DNA of 64,000 nucleotides from Capnocytophaga ochracea DSM 7271 (lineage in GTDB: Bacteria > Bacteroidota > Bacteroidia > Flavobacteriales > Flavobacteriaceae): contig NC_013162.1 of NCBI RefSeq assembly GCF_000023285.1, forward strand, positions 970,501 through 1,034,500, written 5' to 3'. Made by a program: the position numbers and the translations under genes. Below are positions 36,243-45,057 of this stretch, piece after piece (positions within the stretch are counted from its first letter, which is position 1; every line of letters starts with the position of its first letter). The notes under the pieces are model-generated. The model was not told the origin of the DNA, searched no databases, and was given only the letters and a program-made list of their open reading frames with translations.

Positions 36243-36905
36243 ATGAAAAAAACAATTTACACACTTTGTGCAGGCGTATTTGCACTGCTTACAATTGTTG
36301 GATGCTCTAAATCAGATGACAACGACAGCAAAAAGAACAAGGATAAAAATGATATCGAAGTTACAAACTTCAATATTCCTAAGGAAGCTAAAACTATTCT
36401 GCCCGACAAAACTCTTACCGAAATGGTTGCCAACGGAATGACCATTCACGAAGGAACTAATCCACCTAATATCGAGGGTATCTATTTGCTCGACAATCTC
36501 AAATTCCTTTACACCAGCGACCCCGACGATCATTACTTTACCAAAGGAGATCCAGCTGCCGATTATAAATATAAGTTTTATGATCAACAAGGAGTAAAGG
36601 TAAAATCTGATTACAAAGCACTGAAATTCGGAGTGTTTGATACAGCTACAGGCTCTGGTGCTATCATTTCAGGTAGTGGTAACAAGTTTACCGTCTTCCT
36701 AAACCACGCTGCTAATACAGAAGGTGTAAAGAATAACGATGTAACCCTAATTTCAGGAGAACTGACTCCTCAAGGTATTAAAAACTTAGCGTTTGTACTA
36801 ACAGTTACTGAAAAAAAAGACAGTGAGAATAAAATAATGAAAGTAGGTACCTATCGTATTTTCACTCACTACGAAAGTATTGCTCAAAAGGTAACAGCGT
36901 ATTAA
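36243..36905 (+). CDS. Lipoprotein, 220 residues
   Basis: The lipobox (LLTIVGC, Cys21) is followed by a SKSDDNDSKKNKDKND linker, a charged tether typical of surface lipoproteins in this group. The mature domain starts near residue 40 and has a mainly beta pattern with IEGIYLLDN, GSGAIISGSGNKFTVFL and VTLISGELTPQGIKNLAF. It resembles calycin-like lipoproteins in layout, but I cannot assign a family. It ends 12 bases from the convergent regulator gene. Confidence 0.75.
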   Translation: MKKTIYTLCAGVFALLTIVGCSKSDDNDSKKNKDKNDIEVTNFNIPKEAKTILPDKTLTEMVANGMTIHEGTNPPNIEGIYLLDNLKFLYTSDPDDHYFTKGDPAADYKYKFYDQQGVKVKSDYKALKFGVFDTATGSGAIISGSGNKFTVFLNHAANTEGVKNNDVTLISGELTPQGIKNLAFVLTVTEKKDSENKIMKVGTYRIFTHYESIAQKVTAY

Positions 36906-36917
36906 ACCTGTTACTTA

Positions 36918-37628
36918 TCACAATATTCCTTTCCTTCTTGCTAAATCAATTGCTTCTATAAGGCTTTCGACATTGAATTTTTCCCGTATATTTTGCCGGT
37001 GCCTATTCACTGTGTAAGTGCTGATGAATAACTGTTCAGCTATTTCTTTGCTCGAAAAGCCTTGCGAGGCAAGTGTGAGTATTTCCTTTTCTCGCGGGGT
37101 AAGCACAAAATCTTCCTCTTCTATTTTTATGGGGATAATCTCCCCTGTGATACAGTGTTTCATTTGCACCCTTACCGGCAAGTTCTCCGATTGGTCAGGG
37201 GCAATTTCTATAATGCCTAAGGCGAGGTAATTATCGTCAGTAACTTCTAATAGTTGCACCTCGTTAGTCACGCGCCCATAAGTGCCATCGGTTGCCATTC
37301 CGCGATAGTCGTAAATGTATTTGTACTGCACTTGTTCTTCTTTGGGTAAGGACGATAGAAACTCGTAAATCTTCTCATCTATGAGCTCTTTCATCGCCAA
37401 ATCATCGGGGTGAATGCGTCGTTTTAGCGGATAATCTTGCATTTCACTACTGTCATTCTTAGGAATATCGTCGTAACCAAAGAGTTTAAACTTATCGGAA
37501 ATAAAATAGAAATGCTCGTTTTTATCTACTATAAAAACGGCATTATTCCCTATTTTTGCTAGCATTTTGGCATAAGGGATATACTTCTGTGCTAAGAATT
37601 CCATAGAGGCTGAGGTGCTCATCGTCAA
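36918..37628 (-). CDS. LuxR-type transcriptional regulator with PAS-like sensor
   Basis: This 236-residue protein ends in a LuxR/GerE helix-turn-helix (about 172-232: LTPREKEILTLASQGFSSKEIAEQLFISTYTVNRH, shown partly). The N-terminal part (about 10-150), with NAVFIVDKNEHFYFIS and RRIHPDDL, has the look of a PAS sensor domain. It is read away from the desaturase-fusion gene across a shared 82-base control region, so it may regulate that gene. The signal it senses is unknown. Confidence 0.85.
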   Translation of the reverse strand: MTMSTSASMEFLAQKYIPYAKMLAKIGNNAVFIVDKNEHFYFISDKFKLFGYDDIPKNDSSEMQDYPLKRRIHPDDLAMKELIDEKIYEFLSSLPKEEQVQYKYIYDYRGMATDGTYGRVTNEVQLLEVTDDNYLALGIIEIAPDQSENLPVRVQMKHCITGEIIPIKIEEEDFVLTPREKEILTLASQGFSSKEIAEQLFISTYTVNRHRQNIREKFNVESLIEAIDLARRKGIL

Positions 37629-37651
37629 TTAAAAATGGTTATTTTTGCGTA

Positions 37652-37682
37652 TTGCCACAATTGCGCAACCGCCGTAATTTTG
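37652..37682 (+). promoter_or_regulatory. Promoter of desaturase-fusion gene
   Basis: TTG (37652-37654), 20 bases, TAATTTTG (37675-37682). The spacer has TTGCGCAA, a perfect palindrome that might be an operator for the divergent LuxR-type regulator. Confidence 0.6.
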
Positions 37683-37710
37683 CCCCAAAATTAATAATTA
37701 TTTCTCAAAG

Positions 37711-39933
37711 ATGAAAAATTACAACAGTATTATTATAGGTAGTGGCTTGGGCGGACTCATCGCTGGAGCTACTTTGGCTCTCTGGGGCAAGAAGGTAATT
37801 GTGCTCGAACAACACTATATCGCAGGTGGTTGTGCTACTGCTTTCAAACGTAAAGATTACCTAATGGAAGTAGGTTTGCACGAAATCGACGGATTGAACG
37901 AAACTGACCCTAAACGTCCTATCTTAGAACTTTTAGGGGTGTTTGAGGAAGTAGAATTTCTAAAAGTACCCGAATTCTACCATTTGAAGAAGCAAAACTT
38001 CCAGTGTACTCTTCATCACGGGGCAGAAGCCAAAGCAAAACTCATCGCCGATTTTCCCGATAGTAAAGTCGAAATAGAACGCTTTTTTGAACTCATCAAT
38101 AGGCTTTACACCGAAATGCGCCGACTCCCCCGTAGCAAATGGCTCAATATATTGCTCTACCCGCTGATGCCTTTCTTGATTCCTACCATCATCAAAACTT
38201 CTACAATGAATGTGGGTAAATGGCTCGATGCAAATATCAAAAATGAAGCACTCAAAAACGTACTCACGGCTAATTTGGGTTATTATACCGATGACCCTTA
38301 TAACCTCTCGCTGATGTACTTCCTGATGGCGCAAGGTAGCTATTTAAACGGAGGAGGCAACTTCGTAAAAGGGGGTTCACAGTCGCTGTCTAACTACTTG
38401 GTGCGCTTTATCGAAAAACGTGGCGGACAAGTGCTTACGGGTAAATTCGTAGAAGAGATTTTAGTGGAAAACAACCAAGCAGTGGGGGTGAGCTATCGCG
38501 ATACGTTCAACACTTCGGCGGCTAAGCAATCGCTCTATGCCGATACCGTGGTCGCCAATGCCGCCCAACCTATTGTAGCTCAAATGCTCCCCGAGCCTTA
38601 TCGCTCTAAATTAGCGCAAAAGGTAGCGCCTTTAGAACTCGCCTGCTCACTGCTCACCATCTATTTGGGCTTCAATACCGATTTGAAAAAACTCGGCGTA
38701 AACCACTATTCTACCATCATTCAAGGTCAAAAAGATTATAAACTGAAAGATGTAAAAGCCGATTCGCAGGGCGATTGGGCTCAAAAATCATTTACTTTTG
38801 TGAATTACGGAAGGATAGATGCTCAGTTAGCTCCTGAGGGGAAGACGGTAGCCGTGATTTGTGCCGTGGATTACCTCAAAGAATGGGAAGGACTCAGCGA
38901 AGCGGAATATCAACAGAAGAAGGAAAGGGTCGCACAGCTGTTTTTAACCCGTTTAGAAGCCGAATTTCCTACTATTCTCGAATACTTGGAGTGTTATGAG
39001 GTAGCCACTGCCAAAACCATAAAAAGATACACTTTAAATCCGCAGGGCACTCCGTATGGCTATGTGCAATCGGTGAAACAAACCTACCCTAAACGCGATA
39101 AACTCACCGCTTCACCGCTGAAAAACTTGTACTTTGCCTCAGCTTGGGCGCCTTCGGGGGGTGGCTATTCAGGGGCGATTTACAGCGGTTTTATGACGGC
39201 AAGCAAGATGAAAACCCAAGTGAAATGGCACAACTACCCACCCTCAACTCTCGCCGATGAACGCTGTGTAAAACTCTTAGCAAAAGAATTTATCGCCCAT
39301 AATACTATCTTGCTCACTTTTGAAAAACCTAAAGATTTGCAGTATAAAGCAGGACAGTATGCCGTATTGAGGCTCAACAACCCTCGTTATACCGAATTGG
39401 ATATGCCTTTGCGCCCGCTCTCAATGGTCTCTCATCCTGATGAAGATACTTTGCAGTTTGCAATGCGCCTCAGCGATAGCAGTTTTAAGAAAAGTGTTGT
39501 CGAAATGGCGATAGGTGATACAGCCACGATATTCGCTCCTATGGGTAATTTCACTCTTAAAGGAAAAAATAAGCGCATTGTGTTCCTCGCCTCAGGCATT
39601 GGCATTACCCCCGTACTCCCGATGCTCAAAACATTAGAACAACAGCAATTTGCAGGTGAAGTAGTAGTATTTTACTCCAATAAAACCGAAGCCTCAGCTG
39701 CTTTTCACAACGATTTACAGCATAGCACTTTGGCTAACTATACCTATCTGCCTGTGTTCACCGCCACCCAAAAGCGCCTCAATACCGATTTTTTAAAGGA
39801 GCATCTCCACACCCTCACCGATTGTGACTATTACATCGTGGGAACCAATAGCTTTACCAAAGCAATGCAAGAGCTCTTGTTAAAAGAAAACGTACCCGCC
39901 ACAACCATCTTTAAAGACGATTTCGGAGGGTAA
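37711..39933 (+). CDS. Phytoene-desaturase-like oxidoreductase fused to ferredoxin-reductase-like domain
   Basis: This 740-residue protein is a fusion. Residues 1 to about 510 are an FAD-dependent oxidoreductase of the CrtI/CrtISO/retinol-saturase type: GSGLGGLIAGATLALWG and VLEQHYIAGGCATAF bind FAD near the N-terminus, and SAWAPSGGGYSGAIYSG closes the domain. From about 517 it continues as a flavodoxin-reductase-like module with RPLSMVSHP (FAD), LASGIGITPVLPML (NAD(P)) and a C-terminal FKDDFGG. The second part could feed electrons from NAD(P)H to the first. The substrate may be a polyene, carotenoid or similar lipid; this is inference. Confidence 0.85.
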   Translation: MKNYNSIIIGSGLGGLIAGATLALWGKKVIVLEQHYIAGGCATAFKRKDYLMEVGLHEIDGLNETDPKRPILELLGVFEEVEFLKVPEFYHLKKQNFQCTLHHGAEAKAKLIADFPDSKVEIERFFELINRLYTEMRRLPRSKWLNILLYPLMPFLIPTIIKTSTMNVGKWLDANIKNEALKNVLTANLGYYTDDPYNLSLMYFLMAQGSYLNGGGNFVKGGSQSLSNYLVRFIEKRGGQVLTGKFVEEILVENNQAVGVSYRDTFNTSAAKQSLYADTVVANAAQPIVAQMLPEPYRSKLAQKVAPLELACSLLTIYLGFNTDLKKLGVNHYSTIIQGQKDYKLKDVKADSQGDWAQKSFTFVNYGRIDAQLAPEGKTVAVICAVDYLKEWEGLSEAEYQQKKERVAQLFLTRLEAEFPTILEYLECYEVATAKTIKRYTLNPQGTPYGYVQSVKQTYPKRDKLTASPLKNLYFASAWAPSGGGYSGAIYSGFMTASKMKTQVKWHNYPPSTLADERCVKLLAKEFIAHNTILLTFEKPKDLQYKAGQYAVLRLNNPRYTELDMPLRPLSMVSHPDEDTLQFAMRLSDSSFKKSVVEMAIGDTATIFAPMGNFTLKGKNKRIVFLASGIGITPVLPMLKTLEQQQFAGEVVVFYSNKTEASAAFHNDLQHSTLANYTYLPVFTATQKRLNTDFLKEHLHTLTDCDYYIVGTNSFTKAMQELLLKENVPATTIFKDDFGG

Positions 39934-39949
39934 TTTTATAGTTATATAA

Positions 39950-40285
39950 AAAACTTTGGCAAAGTCTCTACTCGCCTGTCGTGCCACGACCTCGCACCTG
40001 CCTGTATAACTCGCATTACTTTTCCGTCACCACATTCCCCTCTCCTTTGGAGAGGGACGGGGTGAGGATTCCTTTTCTTTCGCCTCGAAACCCCGTTTTT
40101 AACATTTTTTGTATTGTTGTATCACATTACAAATCAACCACTTATACACCCTTTCTATACCAATCTTCCAAGATTCGTATAAGCTTCCTATAAGCTCTCT
40201 ATAAGCTAACCCCACCCTCCTTACACCCTTTTTTCACCAAAAACCCTCCCTCCTCTCTTCCGAACTTTTCCGTTTCCTTCCGAAC
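39950..40285. repeat. Repeat-rich spacer with ~210-bp element, copy 2
   Basis: It starts with ACTTTGGCAAAGT (39953-39965) and CTCGCCTGTCGTGCCACGAC pieces, then from 40072 to 40285 carries a direct copy of the element at 32499-32712. No gene is seen in 39,934-40,497. A CCAGCTG piece at 40,355 belongs to the 142-bp repeat family, followed by CACCTTTGGCAAAGTTA. Confidence 0.8.
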
Positions 40286-40443
40286 TCCTCAAACCTCCAC
40301 CATTTTCTAATTTCCACATTTGCTAATCTGCTAATTTAACAGCCCGCACATACCCAGCTGTGAGCTCTCGCTGGCTTTGGCTCGCACCTTTGGCAAAGTT
40401 AATTATCAGTATTTCTAGTATTTTCTGGCATTATTGGCATTTT

Positions 40444-40474
40444 TTGGCATTATCAGTATTATTTCCTATCTTTG
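40444..40474 (+). promoter_or_regulatory. GH92 promoter, repeated family B
   Basis: TTG (40444-40446), 20 bases (GCATTATCAGTATTATTTCC), TATCTTTG (40467-40474). Nearly the same sequence, inverted, forms the promoter at 43874-43904. Confidence 0.8.
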
Positions 40475-40497
40475 CAACTCATAACTCTCAATCCTAT

Positions 40498-42618
40498 ATG
40501 AAACCATACTTTTACCTTTTAGCATTTGCCCTTACGGCTTGCCACAACGCATCAGAACAAAAAGAGTTGCCTAAAAAGCAACTCACCAATTACGTAAATC
40601 CGTTTATTGGTACCGATGGTACGGGTAACACCTACCCAGGAGCGATGACTCCCTTCGGAATGGTGCAACTAAGCCCCGATATAGGTATCCCTGGCTGGGA
40701 CAGAATTTCGGGTTACTTCTATCCCGATAGCATCATTACTGGCTTTTCACACACCCACCTCTCAGGCACAGGTGCGGGCGACCTCTACGATGTGCTCATA
40801 ATGCCTACCAATAGCAGGTTTAACGAGCGTATTGAGGCAAACAACCGTTTGCCCTTCTCTTATTTCTCTCACAAACACGAAACCGCCACCGCCGGTTATT
40901 ACAGCGTTGATTTGCTGAGTTATGGTATCAAAGCTGAACTTACCGCCACTCCTCGTGTAGGCGTGCAACGCTATACTTTTCCTAAAGACGAACAGTCTAA
41001 AATTACAATAGATTTAGGTTATAGCATCAACTGGGATAAACCTACCGAAACCTATCTAAAAGTGGTGGATAATACAACTTTGGAAGGCTATCGATTTTCT
41101 ACTGGTTGGGCACGTAACCAAAAGGTCTATTTCGTCATCAAACTCTCCAAACCCTTTGCTGATAAGGAGTTTACAGAAGAAAAAGAAAACGGCAAGAGCA
41201 ACCGTTCTAAAATTGTACTCCGCTATGCTACCGCCGATAATGAAGCCATTGTAGTGAAAACAGCTCTCTCTATGCATAGCATTGCAGAAGCGTATAAAAA
41301 TATGGAAGTTGAAGCGCCTCACTTTACTTTCGACGACTATCGCGAGACAGCTCGCAATTTATGGGAGAAGCAGTTGCAGAAGATTACGGTAGAAGGCGGT
41401 AATGAGGAGCAAAAAACGATTTTCTATACAATGCTCTACCAATCGATGTTGGCACCTAATCTTTTCAGCGATGTCGATGCACCCGAAAAGCGTTATGATA
41501 CTTTTTCTCTTTGGGATACTTTCCGCGTAGCTCACCCTCTCTATACCTTGTTGCACCGCGCAGCTTCCGCCGATTTTATCAGTAGTTTTTTGGCACACTA
41601 CCGCGAAAATGGTGCGCTACCGGTGTGGAGTATGCAAGGAGGTGAAACCAATATGATGATTGGCTATCACGCTGTGCCTATTATCGTAGATGCGTATTTT
41701 AAGAAAATCCCAATGGATATTCCTTTGGCTTACGAGGCTTGCAAGCAAAGTGCAATGGTAAACGAACGCGAAATCGACTTATATAAGCAATACGGCTATG
41801 TGCCTTACGATTTAGATAAATCCGATGAAAACTGGTCGGTGTCCAAAACCTTAGAGTACGCTTACGACGATTGGTGTATTGCGCAATTTGCCAAAGCTTT
41901 GAATAAAAAAGAAGATGAGGCTTACTTTGCCAAACGCGCTGAAAACTGGCGTAATCTTTTCGACGAAAAAACTACTTTCTTTCGCCCTAAGGATAGCAAA
42001 GGGCAATTTATCAAGCCTTTTAACCCCAAAGATTATAGTAAATACTTCTGCGAAAGCAACGCTTGGCATTATCGTTGGTTTGTGCCACAAAATATCGAAG
42101 GATTATGTGATGCAATGGGAGGCATTAAGGCTTTTGAACAAAAACTCGACTCGATGTTCACTTTGGCAGTTACCCCCGATGAGAAACTGCCTATTTTCAG
42201 TACTGGTATGATAGGACAGTATGTGCACGGCAACGAACCGAGTCATCACGTGGCTTACCTCTATCACTTTACAGCTCACCCCGAAAAAACTACCCAGCGC
42301 GTTACCAAAATATTGAACACTCAATACAAAAATAAACCCGACGGACATTGTGGTAATGAGGACTGCGGACAGATGAGCAGTTGGTATGTGCTTTCCGCCT
42401 TAGGTTTGTATCCTCTTAACCCTGCCAACAGCAGGTATTATCTAAGTGAACCGCTATTCGATAAAGCTACGTTGCATTTAGAAAACGGCAAGACTTTTAC
42501 GATTGAAAAAAGAAAAGACAGTAAAGCAAAAACACTACTCAACGACAAACCGCTGAATAGAGGATATATTACTTATGAAGAAATTATTGCAGGAGGACGT
42601 TTAGAGTTTAAGAAATAA
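40498..42618 (+). CDS. GH92 alpha-mannosidase lipoprotein
   Basis: The start at 40498 follows the promoter by 23 bases and gives a lipoprotein signal (AFALTAC, Cys15); the longer open frame begins upstream of the promoter. The 706-residue product fits GH92, calcium-dependent exo-alpha-mannosidases acting on N-glycans, common in Bacteroidetes of animals. Family signatures are NPFIGTDGTGNTYPGAMTPFG near the N-terminus, SLWDTFRVAHPLYTL, the GNEPSHHVAYLY motif and GNEDCGQMSSWYVLSALGLYP (the last broken by segment ends). It should sit on the surface or in the periplasm. No SusC/SusD pair is adjacent. Confidence 0.93.
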   Translation: MKPYFYLLAFALTACHNASEQKELPKKQLTNYVNPFIGTDGTGNTYPGAMTPFGMVQLSPDIGIPGWDRISGYFYPDSIITGFSHTHLSGTGAGDLYDVLIMPTNSRFNERIEANNRLPFSYFSHKHETATAGYYSVDLLSYGIKAELTATPRVGVQRYTFPKDEQSKITIDLGYSINWDKPTETYLKVVDNTTLEGYRFSTGWARNQKVYFVIKLSKPFADKEFTEEKENGKSNRSKIVLRYATADNEAIVVKTALSMHSIAEAYKNMEVEAPHFTFDDYRETARNLWEKQLQKITVEGGNEEQKTIFYTMLYQSMLAPNLFSDVDAPEKRYDTFSLWDTFRVAHPLYTLLHRAASADFISSFLAHYRENGALPVWSMQGGETNMMIGYHAVPIIVDAYFKKIPMDIPLAYEACKQSAMVNEREIDLYKQYGYVPYDLDKSDENWSVSKTLEYAYDDWCIAQFAKALNKKEDEAYFAKRAENWRNLFDEKTTFFRPKDSKGQFIKPFNPKDYSKYFCESNAWHYRWFVPQNIEGLCDAMGGIKAFEQKLDSMFTLAVTPDEKLPIFSTGMIGQYVHGNEPSHHVAYLYHFTAHPEKTTQRVTKILNTQYKNKPDGHCGNEDCGQMSSWYVLSALGLYPLNPANSRYYLSEPLFDKATLHLENGKTFTIEKRKDSKAKTLLNDKPLNRGYITYEEIIAGGRLEFKK

Positions 42619-43825
42619 ACGCTTTTACTACCAACGCTGAGTTAGTACCTCCGAAGCCAAAAGAGTTGCTCAAAAAGGCTTTAATAGGGCGTTCTACAGT
42701 TTCGGGAATAATATTTAGCTTGGCAGAAGCTTCATCGGGGGTTTCAAAATTGATATTAGGAGCTATAAAACTGTTTTGCATCATCAGCACTGAGTATATC
42801 ACTTCACTGGCTCCTGCCATCCAGCACTCGTGTCCGGTCATTGATTTGGTAGAACTCACAGGAATATTACTGCCAAAAATCTCATAAATTGCCTTTGCTT
42901 CGTTGGTATCGCCTATGGGGGTAGAAGTGGCGTGCGCATTGATATAGTCGATTTCACTGGCTTGTATTCCTGCATTTTTGAGGGCGCGTGCCATAGCACG
43001 GGCAGGACCTTCTACATTGGGTGTAGAGATATGTCCGCCATTAGACGAAAAGCCGTAGCCTACCACCTCAGCAATTGGGGTTGCCCCACGCCTCATCGCC
43101 GACTCGTAACTCTCCAACACCAAAGTAGCTGCCCCTCCACTGGGTACTAAGCCGTCTCTACCGGTATCGAAGGGACGAGAAGCCAAAGTGGGTTCGTCCT
43201 CACGCATTGAGAAGACCCCAAGACCATCGAAACTGCCCATACTATACTTGTTGATTTCCTGAGCTCCGCCACATATTACGCAGTCTTGCATACCGCTTTG
43301 GATAAGCAAGTAGCCTAAGCCTACCGAATGCGACCCACTGGCACAAGCTGCGCTGATACTCATATTTACCCCTCGCAATTGGAAGAGAGTTGAGAGGTTC
43401 ATCGTTACGGTAGAGTTCATCGTACGGAACACCGCCCCAGAGCCTACGAGAGTAGTATCTTTCTTCTCTCTTATCTTATCGTTTGTAAGAATTACCGACT
43501 CGGCTACACTGTCGTTGCCGTAGAGGATTCCCACTTCGTTTTGTTGTAAGAAATCGCTATCGATACCGGCATTTTTAAGCGCTTCGAGCGTTGCCATATA
43601 GGCAAATTCGCTTTCTTGCCCCATAGAAATACGCTCGCGACGACCTAAGAGTCCTTTTAGGTCGGGGTTTTCTACAAAGCCCGTCAGCGCCGACCGATAG
43701 CCGTATTCTTTGCGCTCGAGCAAAAAAACAATACCCGATTTACCTTGGTATAACGAATCGCGCACTTCGCCCAGTGAAGTGCCTATACAGGAATAAATAC
43801 CCATTCCGGTGATAACTACTCTCAT
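42608..43825 (-). CDS. Beta-ketoacyl-ACP synthase (KAS I/II-like)
   Basis: This 405-residue condensing enzyme extends acyl-ACP by two carbons. The catalytic triad is Cys161 (SAACASGSH), His298 (NAHATSTPIGD) and His332 (TGHECWMAGA), and the C-terminal GFGGTNSALV is typical. It is not next to acpP or other fatty-acid genes. It might serve normal fatty-acid synthesis or a specialised pathway such as aryl-polyene/flexirubin pigments; the adjacent desaturase-like fusion makes the second idea worth noting, but the sequence does not settle it. The 3' end overlaps the convergent GH92 gene by 11 bases. Confidence 0.9.
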   Translation of the reverse strand: MRVVITGMGIYSCIGTSLGEVRDSLYQGKSGIVFLLERKEYGYRSALTGFVENPDLKGLLGRRERISMGQESEFAYMATLEALKNAGIDSDFLQQNEVGILYGNDSVAESVILTNDKIREKKDTTLVGSGAVFRTMNSTVTMNLSTLFQLRGVNMSISAACASGSHSVGLGYLLIQSGMQDCVICGGAQEINKYSMGSFDGLGVFSMREDEPTLASRPFDTGRDGLVPSGGAATLVLESYESAMRRGATPIAEVVGYGFSSNGGHISTPNVEGPARAMARALKNAGIQASEIDYINAHATSTPIGDTNEAKAIYEIFGSNIPVSSTKSMTGHECWMAGASEVIYSVLMMQNSFIAPNINFETPDEASAKLNIIPETVERPIKAFLSNSFGFGGTNSALVVKAFIS

Positions 43826-43873
43826 AAATTCAATTAGAAAATTAGCAGATTAGCAAATTAGAAAATGTAGGGG

Positions 43874-43904
43874 CAAAGGTAAGAAATAATACTGATAATG
43901 CCAA
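43874..43904 (-). promoter_or_regulatory. Ketoacyl synthase promoter, repeated family B
   Basis: Minus-strand TTG (43902-43904), 20 bases (GCATTATCAGTATTATTTCT), TACCTTTG (43874-43881), 48 bases before the start codon. It matches the GH92 promoter over its whole length. Confidence 0.8.
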
Positions 43905-43927
43905 ATAATGCCAGAAATACTGATAAT

Positions 43928-43961
43928 TAACTTTGCCAAAATTTCAAACTTTGGCAAAGTG
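43928..43961. repeat. ACTTTGCCAAA palindromic repeat
   Basis: AACTTTGCCAAAATTTCAAACTTTGGCAAAGT, with arms ACTTTGCCAAA and TTTGGCAAAGT (shown as one motif by its two arms). It adjoins the family B promoter module, as the copy at 40,390 does on the other side. Confidence 0.8.
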
Positions 43962-43993
43962 TGTACCGCAAAACGTGACGCATAAGAGCTTTC

Positions 43994-44206
43994 GAAAGAT
44001 AACGGAAAGGCACGAAAGAAGAAAGGGAGGCTTTTTGGTGAAAAAAGGGTGTAAGGAGGGTGGGGTTAGCTTATAGAGAGCTTATAGGAAGCTTATACGA
44101 ATCTTGGACGATTGGTATAGAAAGGGTATATAAATGATTGATTAATAATATAATACAACAAGGCTAAAAATGGTAAAAAGAGGGTTTCGAGACGAAAGAA
44201 AGAGGA
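43994..44206. repeat. ~210-bp dispersed element, inverted copy 3
   Basis: Inverted copy of the element at 32499-32712: GTTTTTGGTG-type start, TAGCTTATAGAGAGCTTATA, GGAAGCTTATACGAATCTT and the GGGTTTCGAGACGAAAG end. It stands next to inverted 142-bp repeats, mirroring the arrangement at 32.1-32.7 kb. Confidence 0.85.
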
Positions 44207-44256
44207 AGAGGTGATAGGCCTTAGGCCATAGGCAATAGGGGGAGTATGATGGAAAA

Positions 44257-44760
44257 AATAATGAAACATCCCCCTTTACACATACCCAGCTGTCGCTGGC
44301 TACCTTCAAAGGGGGAATTTGTGGCGAGTCATTTATTCGGTAAGCCCCCGAACCCCCGAAGGGGGACAAGCTGGAAAAGGAGACAAACCTCCCCCTTCTC
44401 ACATACTCCGCTATCGTGGTGCACATACCCAGCTGTCGCTGGCTACCTTCGAAGGGGGAATGTGATGACGGAGAAGGAAAGAAATGACGAATGACGAGAG
44501 GCGAATGACGAAGGAAATGTGATGAAAATCTCTTGCTGGCTATCTTCAAAAGGGGAATGTGGCGAGTCATTTATTCGGTAAGCCCCCGAACCCCCGAAGG
44601 GGGACAAGCTGGAAAAGGAGACAAACCTCCCCTTTACACATACTCCGCTATCGCGAGGCAGATACTCAGCTATCACTGGCTACCTTCGAAGGAGGAATGT
44701 GATGACGGAAAAGGAAAGAAATGACGAGGGGCGAATGACAAATGACGAAGGTAATGAGAG
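44257..44760. repeat. 142-bp structured repeats, inverted, about three copies
   Basis: Copies of CATACCCAGCTGTCGCTGGC start at about 44281 and 44424, and a worn one at 44661; CCCCCGAACCCCCGAAGGGG blocks lie at about 44347 and 44585. Short open frames through these repeats are not accepted as genes. From 43,826 to 45,057 there is no gene. Confidence 0.8.
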
Positions 44761-44782
44761 GTCGTAATACGAGACGCAGTAT

Positions 44783-44833
44783 AACTTTGCCAAAGGTGTG
44801 AGCTACATAGGCAATTTAAAACTTTGGCAAAGT
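44783..44833. repeat. ACTTTGCCAAAGG palindromic repeat
   Basis: AACTTTGCCAAAGGTGTGAGC and TTTAAAACTTTGGCAAAGT (each shortened here) face each other; the inner part contains ACATAGGCAA, related to the copy after mutS. Confidence 0.75.
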
Positions 44834-44997
44834 ATTGTGACAAGGAAAGACAAAACGTATTTAACGCTACAATATTAAAAATGCTAATAATATTCAATCA
44901 ATGGCAAATTGCGAATGACGGGCTTTGAGTGAAGATAGAATGAAGGGAAAATTTGCTGTATGAGAGAAGCTTGAAGAAATTTTAGGAGAGAAAATAG

Positions 44998-45033
44998 GAA
45001 AGACTGCCCCACTAAAAGTGGGAGCAGTCTTTC
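44998..45033 (-). terminator. Terminator of FucP-like gene
   Basis: GAAAGACTGC and CCCAC pair with GTGGG and GCAGTCTTTC around a TAAAA loop. Read leftward it follows the stop at 45058. The flanks are T-rich on the minus strand. Confidence 0.8.
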
Positions 45034-45057
45034 TTCTAACTTAGGGAAATTTGATTA

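Noticed and set aside
44142-44897. Several open frames of 60-140 codons on both strands
   Set aside because: They all run through the 142-bp and ~210-bp repeats, differ between copies and show no protein-like conservation.
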